NCBI RefSeq assembly: GCF_027579695.1
Contig: NC_083571.1
Coordinates: 40,215,443-40,279,442 of the forward strand
Length of the DNA: 64,000 nt
Direction: 5' to 3'
DNA from: Neoarius graeffei
Taxonomy: Eukaryota > Chordata > Actinopteri > Siluriformes > Ariidae
The stretch's first letter is position 1, and each line of letters opens with the position of its first letter. The position numbers and the translations under genes were made by a program. Under the pieces are notes generated by a model. It did no database searches and was not told the DNA's origin. It was given only the letters and a program-made list of their open reading frames with translations. This document shows, piece by piece, positions 54,711-64,000 of the stretch.

Positions 54711-54903
54711 TTTTATATTAGTTGGGTTGTTTTCAGGGTTTTTGGACTTGTACCATTTTTATTGTTAGAACTTTGACTTTGTACATGTACATTGGATTGA
54801 CAGAACATTGAATTACATTCACTCAGAATCAGCATTCAATATAAGTTACACCCCTGTTCTTAACTTTTTGTAAATTCTGTAATTGTTCCATTGGATGTGT
54901 CTG

Positions 54904-54906
<3 letters not shown>

Positions 54907-54945
<39 letters not shown>
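54907..54945. repeat. (AAT)n microsatellite
   Basis: About 13 AAT units directly before a palindromic MITE. Confidence 0.97.
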
Positions 54946-54946
<1 letters not shown>

Positions 54947-55070
54947 GCTTTTCATGGTATATCATATATATTCCATTCAGCTAGCATGATATTGAACTCG
55001 TCTTTGACTCGTTCAATATCATGCTTGCTGAATGGAATATAACTGATATACCACAAAAAAGCCATCCAAT
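54943..55070. mobile_element. Short palindromic MITE next to (AAT)n
   Basis: Left arm AATGGCTTTTCATGG...GCATGATATTGAAC and right arm GTTCAATATCATGC...AAAAGCCATCCAAT pair over about 55 bases around a TCTTTGAC loop. It has the same core and neighbouring triplet repeat as 50534-50642. Confidence 0.8.
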
Positions 55071-55385
55071 ATTATTTAAATAGTACAGTCACCATGTAGT
55101 TTTCTTTACTCATCTCCAGAAGACCCACCTTTACCAACATTCACTAATCTAATAATTTGATTCAAAATTCAAGATCCTGAAGCTGTCCATACTTAATTTT
55201 TTAGAAGAGACTGTTACCAATTTGTAAAACATTAGAGATTTTCTAAATGTTATATATTTTTTCTTGCTGTATGAAATTAATTACAGAATGTCACTTCATC
55301 CAACATCTTCATATGTACCCTTTTTTTCATCTACTCCGTTCATACAGTCTTCGAATACGTTAATTTGATACAATTACCAAAGATG
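55071..55385. other. Unassigned sequence
   Basis: AT-rich. No gene or repeat recognised. Confidence 0.3.
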
Positions 55386-55397
55386 ATGTTAAAATGG

Positions 55398-55755
55398 GGC
55401 GGCACGGTGGTGTAGTGGTTAGCATTGTTGCCTCACAGCAAGGAGGTTCTGGGTTCAAGCCCAGTGGCCGACGGGGCCTTTCTGTGTGGAGTTTGCATGT
55501 TCTCCCTGTGTCCGCGTGGGTTTCCTCCAGGTGCTCTGGTTTCCCCCACAGTCCAAAGACATGCAGGTTAGGTTAACTGGCGACTCTAAATTGACCGTAG
55601 GTGTGAATGGTTGTCTGTGTCTATGTGTCAGCCCTGTGATGACCTGGCGACTTGTCCAGGGTGTACCCCGCCTTTTGCCCGTAGTCAGCTGGGATAGGCT
55701 CCAGCTTGCCCTCGACCCTGTAGGACAGGATAAAGCAGCTACAGATAATGGATGG
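55398..55755 (+). mobile_element. tRNA-derived SINE
   Basis: Flanked by ATGTTAAAATGG at 55386-55397 and ATGTTAAAAATGG at 55756-55768. Tail in ATGG repeats like the copy at 50943. Confidence 0.92.
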
Positions 55756-55819
55756 ATGTTAAAAATGGTTCCAGTTGGTTTTGACAAAGTGTATGTTTTG
55801 CTTCTTTATATTACAGTAT

Positions 55820-56194
55820 GGGCGGCACGGTGGTGTAGTGGTTAGCGCTGTCGTCTCACAGCAAGAAGGTCCGGGTTCGAACCCCGTGGCTGGCGAGGGC
55901 CTTTCTGTGCAGAGTTTGCATGTTCTCCCCGTGTCCGCGTGGGTTTCCTCCGGGTGCTCCGGTTTCCCCCACAGTCCAAAGACATGCAGGTTAGGTTAAC
56001 TGGCGACTCTAAATTGACCGTAGGTGTGAATGTGAGTGTGAATGGTTGTCTGTGTCTATGTGTCAGCCCTGTGATGACCTGGCAACTTGTCCAGGGTGTA
56101 CCCCGCCTTTCGCCCGTAGTCAGCTGGGATAGGCTCCAGCTTGCCTGCGACCCTGTAGAACAGGATAAAGCTGCTAGAGATGATGAGATGAGAT
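55820..56194 (+). mobile_element. tRNA-derived SINE, well preserved
   Basis: Head GGCGGCACGGTGGTGTAGTG, B box GGTTCGAACCC, tail GATAAAGCTGCTAGAGATGA plus (TGAGA)n. It lies 65 bp after another copy in the same direction. Confidence 0.92.
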
Positions 56195-57246
56195 TTAAAT
56201 GGTCAACACGTTGAGGTCTATATCATGTATTAAAGTTTAGAAGTTTGTCTTACTAAAACTGAACTGATATATCTAAATTCCCAACTATGTCAATAAGGAA
56301 ATACAACACTGTGCCTGAACAGTACGCCAAAAGGCTTTGTCTGTGCTGTCATGATGGCTTATGTAATTTACTTTTCAGAACTGTAGGAGGCCATTCAAGA
56401 CGTGTTCATTTCCCTTTCATGCTCCTCCTTCAATAAGGTTGAAAAACGATGAATTTTCTCTTCGATACATAAAGTAGCAGGATCTAAAACGTAGTGGGTT
56501 ACAGCTACGAGTTTATGACAATATCGGAATTACGAATATAATATATTGGAATACGAATATATTATATACAAATATAATATATCGACAATATCGGAATTAC
56601 GAAAGCTCTGCAGTTGACGCATTTAGACACTGGCAAGCCCTTTTCAAACGATATATAAGTCGATAGGATCAATCTGCGCACATGTGGATTTAGTGAACTC
56701 CTTGGATTTTGCGTGTGAGGCATCGGTATTTTTCTGTTCACACTTTTTCTTCTTCTTGTGTGTGTGTGTGTGTGTGTTCTGAATAACGTTTGTCTGCTGT
56801 ATAACTTCGTTTGTCCATTTTTTTTCTCCTTTTCGCTTTTTCTCTAGGTTTCCCTATAAATATATTTATACGATTTTATAAAACGTAAACTAAATGAATA
56901 TTTTTTTGGGTTGAACATAAATGTGTTTTGTAATTTTTTTTTCTCAGAGGATAATTAGACTTTTGGGGGACTTTATTTTAAACAGTTAGATGGATTTAAA
57001 AAAAAAAAAAAACTATCCTTGCTGAGGATTTCCTCCAGTCTGTACATCCTTTCTTGATAAGTCGATGAAACAAATCAACGTGCCACATCTGGCAGCGACA
57101 TCCATCGACATTATTAATATTGCATGACGTATTATTTTCTCAATATTGTAATTAGAACGCAACTTGAATAAGTGGTTAATATTCATCCTAGAATGCTGAA
57201 TATTTGATGAATTCTAATTTGAAAAAATCTGTTATTTTAAGGAGTT
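56195..57246. other. Region upstream of the thbs2 start codon
   Basis: No repeat that I recognise occupies this kilobase, apart from a (TG)n run near 56757-56776 and AT-rich inverted segments around 56530-56590. It directly precedes the thbs2 ATG, so it should hold 5' UTR and possibly the promoter, but no TATA box or initiator can be assigned with confidence. A noncoding first exon further upstream is also possible. Confidence 0.3.
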
Positions 57247-57313
57247 ATGATACTCAGGACAATTCATATCTTGCTACCAATGCTGTTTCTACACACAACA
57301 GCAATACCACAAG
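57247..57313 (+). CDS. thbs2: Thrombospondin-2, first coding exon (signal peptide), partial gene
   Basis: This exon encodes 22 residues plus one base of codon 23. It starts at an ATG and reads Met-Ile-Leu-Arg, then a hydrophobic run of Ile, Leu, Pro, Met and Phe, ending Ala-Ile-Pro-Gln: a plausible signal peptide for a secreted matricellular glycoprotein. A GTAAAT donor follows at 57314, so the intron is phase 1. Exon 63159-63712 begins with the two bases that complete this codon, which ties the two exons together. The thbs2 product is a secreted trimeric matrix protein that modulates cell-matrix contacts and angiogenesis; that is family knowledge, not visible here. The start is chosen because it is the ATG directly before the hydrophobic stretch. 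Untranslated upstream exons and the promoter cannot be placed. Confidence 0.75.
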
Positions 57314-58305
57314 GTAAATCCATAACATAATTATTTTCTCCATCATTATGACAAAAAAAATCTAAAATTATTTTTCCATTATGAAAAGAAACATTTCCTT
57401 TATTTTGACATAATTGTCATATAGTTTATATATCTATATCTATCTATATAGTGTATATATATATGAGAGAGAGTTATTATATAAAATCGAGTCATACATG
57501 AGCTGATAGCCGACGAGGCATGTAGCGCCAGGTTTGCTATAAGCCGTGTATAACGAGATTTAGTGGAATAACTGTTTTATCCTATCCACATTCACTGGAT
57601 TTTGAGAAACAGATAATTTTTATTTTTATTTTTTGTAAATTCGATCAATCAAAATTTTACACAAAATGTCTGACAAAATAATTTTTGTCAGACATAGTAT
57701 ATATATGTACGTAAGAATGTATCTTTTTTATTTTTTCAAGAATTATTATTATAGCATTTTTCAGAAATTGCTACTGTTATTTCACCGGTTTATTTACATT
57801 CTAAGTGGAAATGATTTTGTCGGGTGTTTTGTGTCAAGTTTTTGTTTCTTGAATTTGCAAAACATAAAAATAAAAATGCTCTGTTTCTCAAAATCCGGTG
57901 AATGTGGAAAAAATAAAACAGTTATTCCACTCAATCCCATCATACAACCCCGATTCCAAACAAGTTGGGACAAAGTACAAATTGTAAATAAAAATGGAAT
58001 GCAATAATTTACAAATCTCAAAAACTGATATTGTATTCACAATAGAACATAGACAACATATCAAATGTTGAAAATGAGACATTTTGAAATTTCATGCCAA
58101 ATATTGGCTCATTTGAAATTTCATGACAGCAACACATCTCAAAAAAGTTGGGACGGGGCAATAAGAGGCTGGAAAACTTAAAGGTACAAAAAAGGAACAG
58201 CTGGAGGACCAAATTGCAACTCATTAGGTCAATTGGCAATAGGTCATTAACATGACTGGGTATAAAAAGAGCATCTTGGAGTGGCAGCAGCTCTCAGAAG
58301 TAAAG

Positions 58306-58832
58306 ATGGGAAGAGGATCACCAATCCCCCTAATTCTACGCCGACAAATAGTGGAGCAATATCAGAAAGGAGTTTGACAGTGTAAAATTGCAAAGAGTTT
58401 GAACATATCATCTACAGTGCATAATATCATCAAAAGATTCAGAGAATCTGGAAGAATCTCTGTGTGTAAGGGTCAAGGCCGGAAAACCATACTGGGTGCC
58501 CGTGATCTTCGGGCCCTTAGACGGCACTGCATCACATACAGGCATGCTTCTGTATTGGAAATCACAAAATGGGCTCAGGAATATTTCCAGAGAACATTAT
58601 CTGTGAACACAATTCACCATGCCAGCCGCCGTTGCCAGCTAAAACTCTATAGTTCAAAGAAGAAGTCATATCTAAACATGATCCAGAAGCGCAGACGTCT
58701 TCTCTGGGCCAAAGCTCATTTAAAATGGACTATAGCAAAGTGGAAAACTGTTCTGTGGTCAGACGAATCAAAATTTGAAGTTCTTTATGGAAATCAGGGA
58801 CACTGTGTCATTTGGACTAAAGAGGAGAAGGA
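58306..58832 (+). pseudogene. Tc1-like transposase, N-terminal part (interrupted)
   Basis: Helix-turn-helix DNA-binding region followed by the first catalytic aspartate in a WSDESKF motif. It begins MGRGSPIPLILRRQ like the intact copy at 53272-54291, but carries a stop after the EQYQKGV segment, so only the part from about 58399 is open. The frame is broken at the RTE insertion after the KEEKD residues. The continuation lies at 62203-62694. Confidence 0.85.
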
Positions 58833-58833
58833 C

Positions 58834-61800
58834 CCCCTCCTAGAACTGCCACCTTATTGTGGTGGAGGGGTTTGTGTGCTTGAATGATCCTAGGAGCTAT
58901 GTTGTCGGGGGCATTATGCCCCTGTTAGGGTTTCCCAAGGCAGACAGGTCCTAGGTGACAGGCCAGACCAAGAGCAGTTCACCAAAAAACCCCTATGGAG
59001 AAAAAATCCAGGACCGTGACGTCGCCCGGTAGGACGCAGCCGGGGCCCCACCCTGGAGCCAGGCCCGGGGTTGGGGCTCGTATGCGAGTGCTTGGTGGCC
59101 GGGCCTTTGCCCATGGGGCCCGGCCGGGCTCAGCCCGAAGAGGTGACGTGGGCCCGACCTCCTGTGGGTTCACCACCCACAGAGGTAGCAGTAGGGGGCT
59201 GGTGCAGTGTGGATTGGGTGGCAGTCGAAGGCAGGGGCCTCGACGACCTGATCCCCGGACACAGCGGCTGGCTGTTGGGACATGGAATGTCACTTCGCTG
59301 GGGGGGAAGGAGCCTGAGCTTGTGCGGGAGGTTGAGAGGTACCGGCTAGAGATAGTCGGGCTCACCTCCACGCACAGCTTGGGCTCTGGAACCCAGCTCC
59401 TCGAGAGGGGCTGGACTTTCCACTTCTCTGGAGTCGCCCGTGGTGAGCGGCGGCGGGCTGGTGTGGGCTTCCTTATAGCTCCCCAGCTCAGCCGCCATGT
59501 GTTGGAGTTTACCCCAGTGAACGAGAGGGTCGCCTCTCTGCGCCTTCGGATTGGGGAGAGGGCTCTTGCTGTTGTTTGTGCCTACGGGCCAAATAGCAGT
59601 ATAGAGTATCCAGCCTTCTTGGAGTCCCTGGGAGAGGTACTGAGGGGTGCTCAGACTGGGGACTCCATTGTGCTACTGGGGGACTTCAATGCTCACGTGG
59701 GCGATGACAGTGACACCTGGAGGGGCGTGGTTGGGAGGAACGGCCTCCCCGATCTGAACCCGAGTGGTGTTTTCTTATTGGACTTCTGTGCTAGTCACAG
59801 TTTGTCCATAACGAACACCATGTTCGAGCATAGGGGTGTCCATAAGTGCACGTGGCACCAGGACACCTTAGGTCGGAGGTCGATGATCGACTTTGTAGTC
59901 GTGTCATCTGATCTCCGACCCTATGTCTTGGACACTCGGGTGAAGAGAGGGGCTGAGTTGTCAACTGATCACCACCTGGTGGTGAGTTGGATCCGCTGGC
60001 GGAGGAGGAAGCTGGACAGACCTGGCAGGCCCAAACGTATGGTGAGGGTCTGCTGGGAACGTCTGGCCGAGCACTCTGTTGGGGAGGTCTTTAACTCCCA
60101 CCTCCGGGAGAGCTTTTCCCAGCTTCCGAGGGAGGCGGGGGACATTGAGTCTGAGTGGACCATGTTCTCTACCTCCATTGTGGATGCAGCTGTTCGGAGC
60201 TGTGGCCGCAAGGTCTCCGGTGCCTGTCGTGGCGGCAATCCCCGAACCCGGTGGTGGACACCGGAAGTAAGGGATGCCGTCAAGCTGAAGAAGGAGTCCT
60301 ATCGGGCCATGTTGACCTCCAGGACTCCTGAGGCAGCCGACGGGTATCGGCAGGCCAGGCGTGCTGCAGCTCGGGCAGTTGCGGAGGCAAAAACTCGGAA
60401 CTGGGAGGAGTTCGGGGAGGCCATGGAGAAGGACTATCGGTCGGCCTCGAAGAAATTCTGGCAAACCGTCCGGCGCCTCAGGAGGGGGAAGCAGTACTCT
60501 GCCAACACTGTTTACAGTGCGGGTGGGGAGCTGTTGACCTCGACTGGGGACATTGTCGGGCGGTGGAAGGAATACTTTGAGGATCTCCTCAATCCCACCG
60601 TCATGTCTTCCACTGAAGAGACTGAGGCTGATGACTCAGAGGTGGACTCGTCCATTACCCAAGCCGAAGTCACTGAGGTGGTTTGCAAGCTCCTCGGTGG
60701 CAAGGCACCGGGGGTGGATGAGATCCGCCCTGAGTATCTCAAGTCTCTGGATGTTGTGGGGCTGTCTTGGTTGACACGCCTCTGCAACATCGCGTGGCGG
60801 TCGGGGACAGTGCCTCTGGAGTGGCAGACTGGGGTGGTGGTCCCTCTTTTTAAGAAAGGGGACCGGAGAGTGTGCTCCAATTATAGGGGAATCACACTTC
60901 TCAGCCTCCCAGGGAAAGTTTACTCCAGGGTACTGGAGAGGAGAATTCGACCAATAGTCGAACCTTGGATCCAGGAGGAACAATGCGGTTTTTGTCCTGG
61001 TCGCGGAACACTGGACCAGCTCTATACCCTTCATAGGGTGCTCGAGGGTTCATGGGAGTTTGCCCAACCAGTCCACATGTGCTTTGTGGATCTGGAGAAG
61101 GCATTCGACCGTGTCCCCCATGGTATTCTGTGGGGGGTGCTTCGGGAGTATGGGGTTCGGGGCTCTTTGCTAAGGGCTGTCCGGTCCCTGTACGAACGGA
61201 GCAGGAGTCTGGTTCGCATTGCCGGCAGTAAGTCAGACCTGTTCCCAGTGCATGTTGGACTCCGTCAGGGCTGCCCTTTGTCACCGGTTCTGTTCATAAT
61301 TTTTATGGACAGAATTTCTAGGCGCAGCCAGGGGCCGGAAGGAATCCTGTTTGGGAACCACAGGATTTCATCTTTGCTTTTTGCGGATGATGTTGTCCTG
61401 TTGGCTTCTTCAAACCAGGACCTTCAGCATGCACTGGGGCGGTTTGCAGTCGAGTGTGAAGCGGCTGGGATGAGAATCAGCACCTCCAAGTCCGAGGCCA
61501 TGGTTCTCGACCGGAAAAGGGTGGCTTGCCCTCTCCAGGTTGGTGGAGAAGTCCTGCCTCAAGTGGAGGAGTTTAAGTATCTCGGGATCTTGTTCACGAG
61601 TGAGGGAAGGATGGAGCGTGAGATCGACAGGCGGATCGGTGCAGCCTCCGCAGTGATGCGGTCGCTTTACCGGTCCGTCGTGGTGAAGAAGGAGCTGAGC
61701 CAAAAGGCAAAGCTCTCAATTTACCGGTCAATCTACGTTCCTACTCTCACCTATGGTCATGAGCTTTGGGTAATGACAGAAAGAACAAGATCGCGGATAC

Positions 61801-62190
61801 GAGCGGCTGAAATGAGTTTCCTTCGCAGGGTGGCTGGGCGCTCCCTTAGAGATAGGGTGAGAAGCACAGTCACTCGGGAGGAGCTCGGAGTAGAGCCGCT
61901 GCTCCTCCACATCGAGAGGAACCAGCTGAGGTGGCTCGGGCATCTTTTTCGGATGCCTCCTGGACGCCTCCCTGGGGAGGTGTTCCAGGCATGTCCCCCT
62001 GGGAGGAGGCCCCGGGGAAGACCCAGGACACGCTGGAGGGACTATGTCTCTCGGCTGGCCTGGGAACGCCTCGGTGTTCTTCCCGAGGAGCTGGCCGAGG
62101 TGTCTGGGGAAAGGGAAGTTTGGGCTTCCATGCTTAGACTGCTGCCTCTGCGACCCGGTCCTGGATAAGCGGAAGAAGACGAGACGAGAC
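58834..62190 (+). mobile_element. RTE-clade non-LTR retrotransposon, apparently full length, with target-site duplication
   Basis: The insertion is flanked by a direct repeat GAGGAGAAGGAC at 58822-58833 and 62191-62202. The uninterrupted Tc1 copy at 53272-54291 shows the empty site as one copy of nearly the same word. The element starts with CCCCTCCTAGAACTGCC, has about 160 bp before the ATG, one long ORF, and ends with GGATAAGCGGAAGAAG and short (GACGA)n repeats instead of poly(A), which is usual for RTE elements. A fully open frame and clean flanks mark it as young. Confidence 0.9.
58995..62168 (+). CDS. RTE LINE ORF: apurinic-like endonuclease plus reverse transcriptase (1057 aa)
   Basis: This single open frame encodes the retrotransposition enzyme. 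An exonuclease-endonuclease-phosphatase type endonuclease occupies roughly residues 90-330, with TWNVTSL near residue 95, GDFNAHVG near 230 and a TDHHLV motif near 322. Reverse transcriptase follows, with a [11 protein letters not shown] segment near 575, a [16 protein letters not shown] segment, [23 protein letters not shown] and the catalytic [10 protein letters not shown] near 795. A C-terminal region contains conserved Trp and basic residues. One ORF with an AP-type endonuclease and microsatellite tail fits the RTE clade (Rex3/Expander-like in fish). The first 90 residues are basic and Gly/Pro-rich, so the true start may be downstream of the first ATG. No stop or frameshift is present, so the enzyme may be functional. 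It is not a host gene, although it lies in sense orientation inside thbs2 intron 1. Confidence 0.9.
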   Translation: MEKKSRTVTSPGRTQPGPHPGARPGVGARMRVLGGRAFAHGARPGSARRGDVGPTSCGFTTHRGSSRGLVQCGLGGSRRQGPRRPDPRTQRLAVGTWNVTSLGGKEPELVREVERYRLEIVGLTSTHSLGSGTQLLERGWTFHFSGVARGERRRAGVGFLIAPQLSRHVLEFTPVNERVASLRLRIGERALAVVCAYGPNSSIEYPAFLESLGEVLRGAQTGDSIVLLGDFNAHVGDDSDTWRGVVGRNGLPDLNPSGVFLLDFCASHSLSITNTMFEHRGVHKCTWHQDTLGRRSMIDFVVVSSDLRPYVLDTRVKRGAELSTDHHLVVSWIRWRRRKLDRPGRPKRMVRVCWERLAEHSVGEVFNSHLRESFSQLPREAGDIESEWTMFSTSIVDAAVRSCGRKVSGACRGGNPRTRWWTPEVRDAVKLKKESYRAMLTSRTPEAADGYRQARRAAARAVAEAKTRNWEEFGEAMEKDYRSASKKFWQTVRRLRRGKQYSANTVYSAGGELLTSTGDIVGRWKEYFEDLLNPTVMSSTEETEADDSEVDSSITQAEVTEVVCKLLGGKAPGVDEIRPEYLKSLDVVGLSWLTRLCNIAWRSGTVPLEWQTGVVVPLFKKGDRRVCSNYRGITLLSLPGKVYSRVLERRIRPIVEPWIQEEQCGFCPGRGTLDQLYTLHRVLEGSWEFAQPVHMCFVDLEKAFDRVPHGILWGVLREYGVRGSLLRAVRSLYERSRSLVRIAGSKSDLFPVHVGLRQGCPLSPVLFIIFMDRISRRSQGPEGILFGNHRISSLLFADDVVLLASSNQDLQHALGRFAVECEAAGMRISTSKSEAMVLDRKRVACPLQVGGEVLPQVEEFKYLGILFTSEGRMEREIDRRIGAASAVMRSLYRSVVVKKELSQKAKLSIYRSIYVPTLTYGHELWVMTERTRSRIRAAEMSFLRRVAGRSLRDRVRSTVTREELGVEPLLLHIERNQLRWLGHLFRMPPGRLPGEVFQACPPGRRPRGRPRTRWRDYVSRLAWERLGVLPEELAEVSGEREVWASMLRLLPLRPGPG

Positions 62191-62202
62191 GAGGAGAAGG
62201 AC

Positions 62203-62694
62203 GACCCAAGTTGTTATCAGCGCTCAGTTCAGAAGCCTGCATCTCTGATGGTATGGGGTTGCATTAGTGCATGTGGCATGGGCAGCTTACACATCTGGAA
62301 AGACACCATCAATGCTGAAAGGTATATCCAGGTTCTAGAGCAACATATGCTCCCATCCAGACGACGTCTCTTTCAGGGAAGACCTTGCATTTTCCAGCAT
62401 GACAATGCCAAACCACATACTGCATCAATTACAGCATCATGGCTGCATAGAAGAAGGGTCCGGGTACTGAACTGGCCAGCCTGCAGTCCAGATCTTTCAC
62501 CCATAGAAAACATTTGGCGCATCATAAAACGGAAGATCCGACAAAAAAGACCTAAGACAGTTGAGCAACTAGAATCCTACATTAGACAAGAATGGGTTAA
62601 CATTCCCATCCCTAAACTTGAGCAACTTGTCTCCTCAGTCCCCAGACGTTTACAGACTGTTGTAAAGAGAAAAGGGGATGTCTCACAGTGGTAA
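62203..62694 (+). pseudogene. Tc1-like transposase, C-terminal part (interrupted)
   Basis: This continues the transposase of 58306-58832 after the RTE insertion. It begins at [12 protein letters not shown] and includes SLMVWGCIS, the second catalytic Asp in FQHDNAKPH, PDLSPIENIW with the catalytic Glu, and the terminal RKGDVSQW with a stop. The open frame extends leftwards through the RTE tail only by chance. Confidence 0.9.
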
Positions 62695-63158
62695 ACATGG
62701 CCTTGTCCCAACTTTTTTGAGATGTGTTGTTGTCATGAAATTTAAAATCACCTAATTTTTCTCTTTAAATGATACATTTTCTCAGTTTAAACATTTGATA
62801 TGTCATCTGTGTTCTATTCTGAATAAAATATGGAATTTGAAACTTCCACATCATTGCATTCTGTTTTTATTTACAATTTGTACTTTGTCCCAACTTTTTT
62901 GGAATCGGGGTTGTACATTGCTTATAGTCAGCTCAGTGCTACGCGCCTCATTGGCTATCAGCTCATGGACAATTCAATTTTGTGAAATAACTGTTTATAT
63001 ATATATATAAGTGCAACATACTGTATATCAGTGATTTTTAGAGGTTTAGAATGATTTTACTGTTTTCATGATGAGCTGTTGAGCTCATATATTGACGCAT
63101 TGCTTCAATAATGTTACTGACTACCAGTAAATAGTAATTGAATTACATTACTCCCAAG

Positions 63159-63712
63159 GAGGCCAAGTGGATGATGAATCCAGTTTTAACTTGTTTGAAA
63201 TCAGCAACATCAACAGAAAGACGATTGGTGCTAAAGTCTTCAAGGGTCATGACTGGGATTCTCCAGTGTACCGTTTCATCCGCTTTGACCGCATTCCTCC
63301 AGTCACTACGCCAGTCCTCCAGCAACTCCTAAGACAGATCCAGAACAACGACGGCTTTGTGTTTGTGGCTTCCATACGTCAGGATCAATCTTCTCGTGGT
63401 ACCCTTGTGGGCTTAGAAGGTTTTGGTGGCCAACGTCATTTCGAAATAATCTCTAATGGTTATGCCAACAGTCTGGACCTAGTGTACTGGGTGGATGGCT
63501 CCCAGAATGTAATGTCCTTTGAGGATGTGGATCTATCAGACTCACAGTGGAAGAATATCACATTGCATGTACATGGAGAGAATGCCAACCTCTACGTGGA
63601 CTGCAGCCTTATTGATAGCGTCACCCTGGATGAATCTTTTTATGACCACTTGCAAGTCGAAGGCAGCCGCATGTATGTGGCCAAGGGATCTAACAGGGAG
63701 AGCCACTTTAGG
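63159..63712 (+). CDS. thbs2: Thrombospondin-2, second coding exon (N-terminal laminin-G-like/heparin-binding domain)
   Basis: The acceptor AG lies at 63157-63158 and the donor GTAAGA at 63713, giving 554 coding bases from phase 1 to phase 0. The product contains the segments FEISNINRKTIGAK, SRGTL, LDLVYWVDG, DSQWKN and a closing MYVAKGSNRESHFR. I recognise these as the thrombospondin-2 version of the TSP N-terminal domain; the NINRKTIGAK segment separates it from thrombospondin-1. This globular domain binds heparan sulphate and is followed in the full protein by a coiled-coil trimerisation region, a VWC domain, type-1 repeats, EGF-like repeats, type-3 calcium repeats and a C-terminal lectin-like domain, all beyond the window. 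No frameshift or stop is present and codon use looks normal, so the gene appears functional. Which teleost paralogue it is cannot be told. Confidence 0.9.
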
Positions 63713-63838
63713 GTAAGAGACATTTCTCCAATGCTCAGATCATGTATTTCCTCCAAGACATTTTTTTTGTGAAGTCTAATGATGACCCTTTGTCTAACAA
63801 TGACCCTTTATGTTTTGTTGGGTTTTTTTTTGCTGCTA

Positions 63839-63868
63839 CTTCATTCATTCATTCATTCATTCATTCAT
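63839..63868. repeat. (CATT)n microsatellite in thbs2 intron 2
   Basis: Seven TTCA/CATT units in the sequence after the second coding exon. 63713-64000 shows no further thbs2 exon. Confidence 0.95.
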
Positions 63869-64000
63869 GTTTTTCTTGGTTAGAATTAATGTGAATCTGG
63901 AGCTTATTCTGGGAACAGTGGGTGGGAGAACACACCCACCCCAGATGAGACACCAGTCTAATGCAGAGCATATTACCTTGATTTGTTACTATTTATTCCA

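Larger units (their letters stand above)
57945..62913 (+). mobile_element. Tc1-like transposon (family A), split by an RTE LINE
   Basis: The ends read CAACCCCGATTCCAAA and its inverse, flanked by TA on both sides, with internal copies of the AAAAAAGTTGGGAC word typical of Tc1 inverted repeats with internal direct repeats. The transposase frame runs in two pieces, 58306-58832 and 62203-62694, separated by the RTE insertion at 58834-62190. The 5' piece has in-frame stops (for example near 58375). The 3' piece keeps the second catalytic Asp in an FQHDNAKPH context and the Glu in PIENIW. The copy is therefore dead. Confidence 0.9.
57470..62993. mobile_element. Foldback (palindromic) MITE in thbs2 intron 1, interrupted by a Tc1 element
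   Basis: The left arm at about 57490-57625 is the imperfect inverse of 57885-57942 joined to 62916-62965. Matching words include CATGAGCTGATAGCC near 57498 against GGCTATCAGCTCATGG near 62951, and GTGGAATAACTG near 57561 against CAGTTATTCCAC near 57919. The right arm is cut at a TA by the Tc1 copy at 57945-62913. Without that insert the element is about 550 bp. No coding capacity is seen. A smaller inverted repeat around a TGTCTGAC word lies in its loop near 57666-57697. The outer ends are AT-rich, so the exact borders and target duplication are uncertain. Confidence 0.65.
57314..63158 (+). other. thbs2: thbs2 intron 1, enlarged by nested transposons
   Basis: The intron is bounded by GTAAAT at 57314 and an AG at 63157-63158, and joins phase-1 exons. 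Most of its 5.8 kb is mobile DNA: a foldback element at about 57470-62993, a Tc1 element inside it and an RTE LINE inside the Tc1. Removing these would leave only about 0.3 kb. The transposons lie in the same direction as the gene. Confidence 0.7.

Noticed and set aside
638..56194. CRISPR-like array or other regularly spaced repeat system
   Set aside because: The repeats are about 370 bp, irregularly spaced, in both orientations and with individual target duplications, which is a SINE family in a vertebrate genome.
58995..62168. A host exonuclease/polymerase gene in thbs2 intron 1
   Set aside because: Endonuclease plus reverse transcriptase in one frame, a simple-repeat tail and a target-site duplication identify it as an RTE retrotransposon.
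63159..63712. Thrombospondin-1 rather than thrombospondin-2
   Set aside because: The NINRKTIGAK and ESHFR segments are those of the thrombospondin-2 N-terminal domain; the thrombospondin-1 domain differs clearly in these places.

Overview
This is vertebrate nuclear DNA, almost certainly from a teleost fish. The evidence is a thrombospondin-2 gene with canonical introns at the right edge, several fish-type Tc1/mariner, L2, L1, RTE and Rex1-like elements, many copies of one tRNA-derived SINE, and dense (CA)n, (TA)n and (ATT)n microsatellites. Only one host gene is supported: the first two coding exons of thbs2 on the + strand (57247-57313 and 63159-63712). The gene runs off the right end. Almost everything else that can be identified is transposable-element sequence, much of it nested.

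Layout. 1-1.1 kb: LINE 3' tail with a SINE. 1.6-4.8 kb: Ty3/gypsy pol relic split by a 1.9 kb hAT-like element that itself holds a MITE and a near-perfect palindrome. 5.3-9.4 kb: several DNA-transposon remnants. 9.5-13.8 kb: L1 3' end followed by a 5'-truncated L2 LINE with a 699-codon open frame. 13.9-17.1 kb: deleted Tc1 and a hAT. 18-27 kb: SINE copies, a Harbinger-like MITE, a possible solo LTR and otherwise unrecognised sequence. 28-33 kb: two gypsy relics on the minus strand, one carrying a hAT inside a hAT. 33.6-40.9 kb: SINEs, a Tc1 relic and an R4/Dong-like LINE, many set in (TA)n. 40.9-46.8 kb: decayed endogenous retrovirus, itself hit by a TTAA element and a gypsy fragment. 46.8-50.4 kb: two more Tc1 relics. 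51.4-54.7 kb: Rex1/CR1-like LINE whose 3' UTR holds the only intact Tc1 transposase here. 55.4-56.2 kb: SINEs. 57.2-64 kb: thbs2, with intron 1 containing a foldback element holding a Tc1 holding an intact RTE LINE.

How the parts relate. Direct repeats at insertion borders, and reading frames that close up when an insertion is mentally removed, give relative ages: gypsy relics, the foldback MITE and the ERV are old hosts; hAT, TTAA and Tc1 elements came next; SINEs and the RTE are among the youngest. The SINE shares its 3' tail with the RTE, so the RTE is a good candidate for the enzyme that mobilised it. I found no new gene system of host origin. The most notable items are the three-level nest in thbs2 intron 1, the SINE/RTE tail match, the R4-like LINE in (TA)n with a tRNA-like head, and the gypsy relics whose integrase zinc-finger remnant lies upstream of reverse transcriptase.
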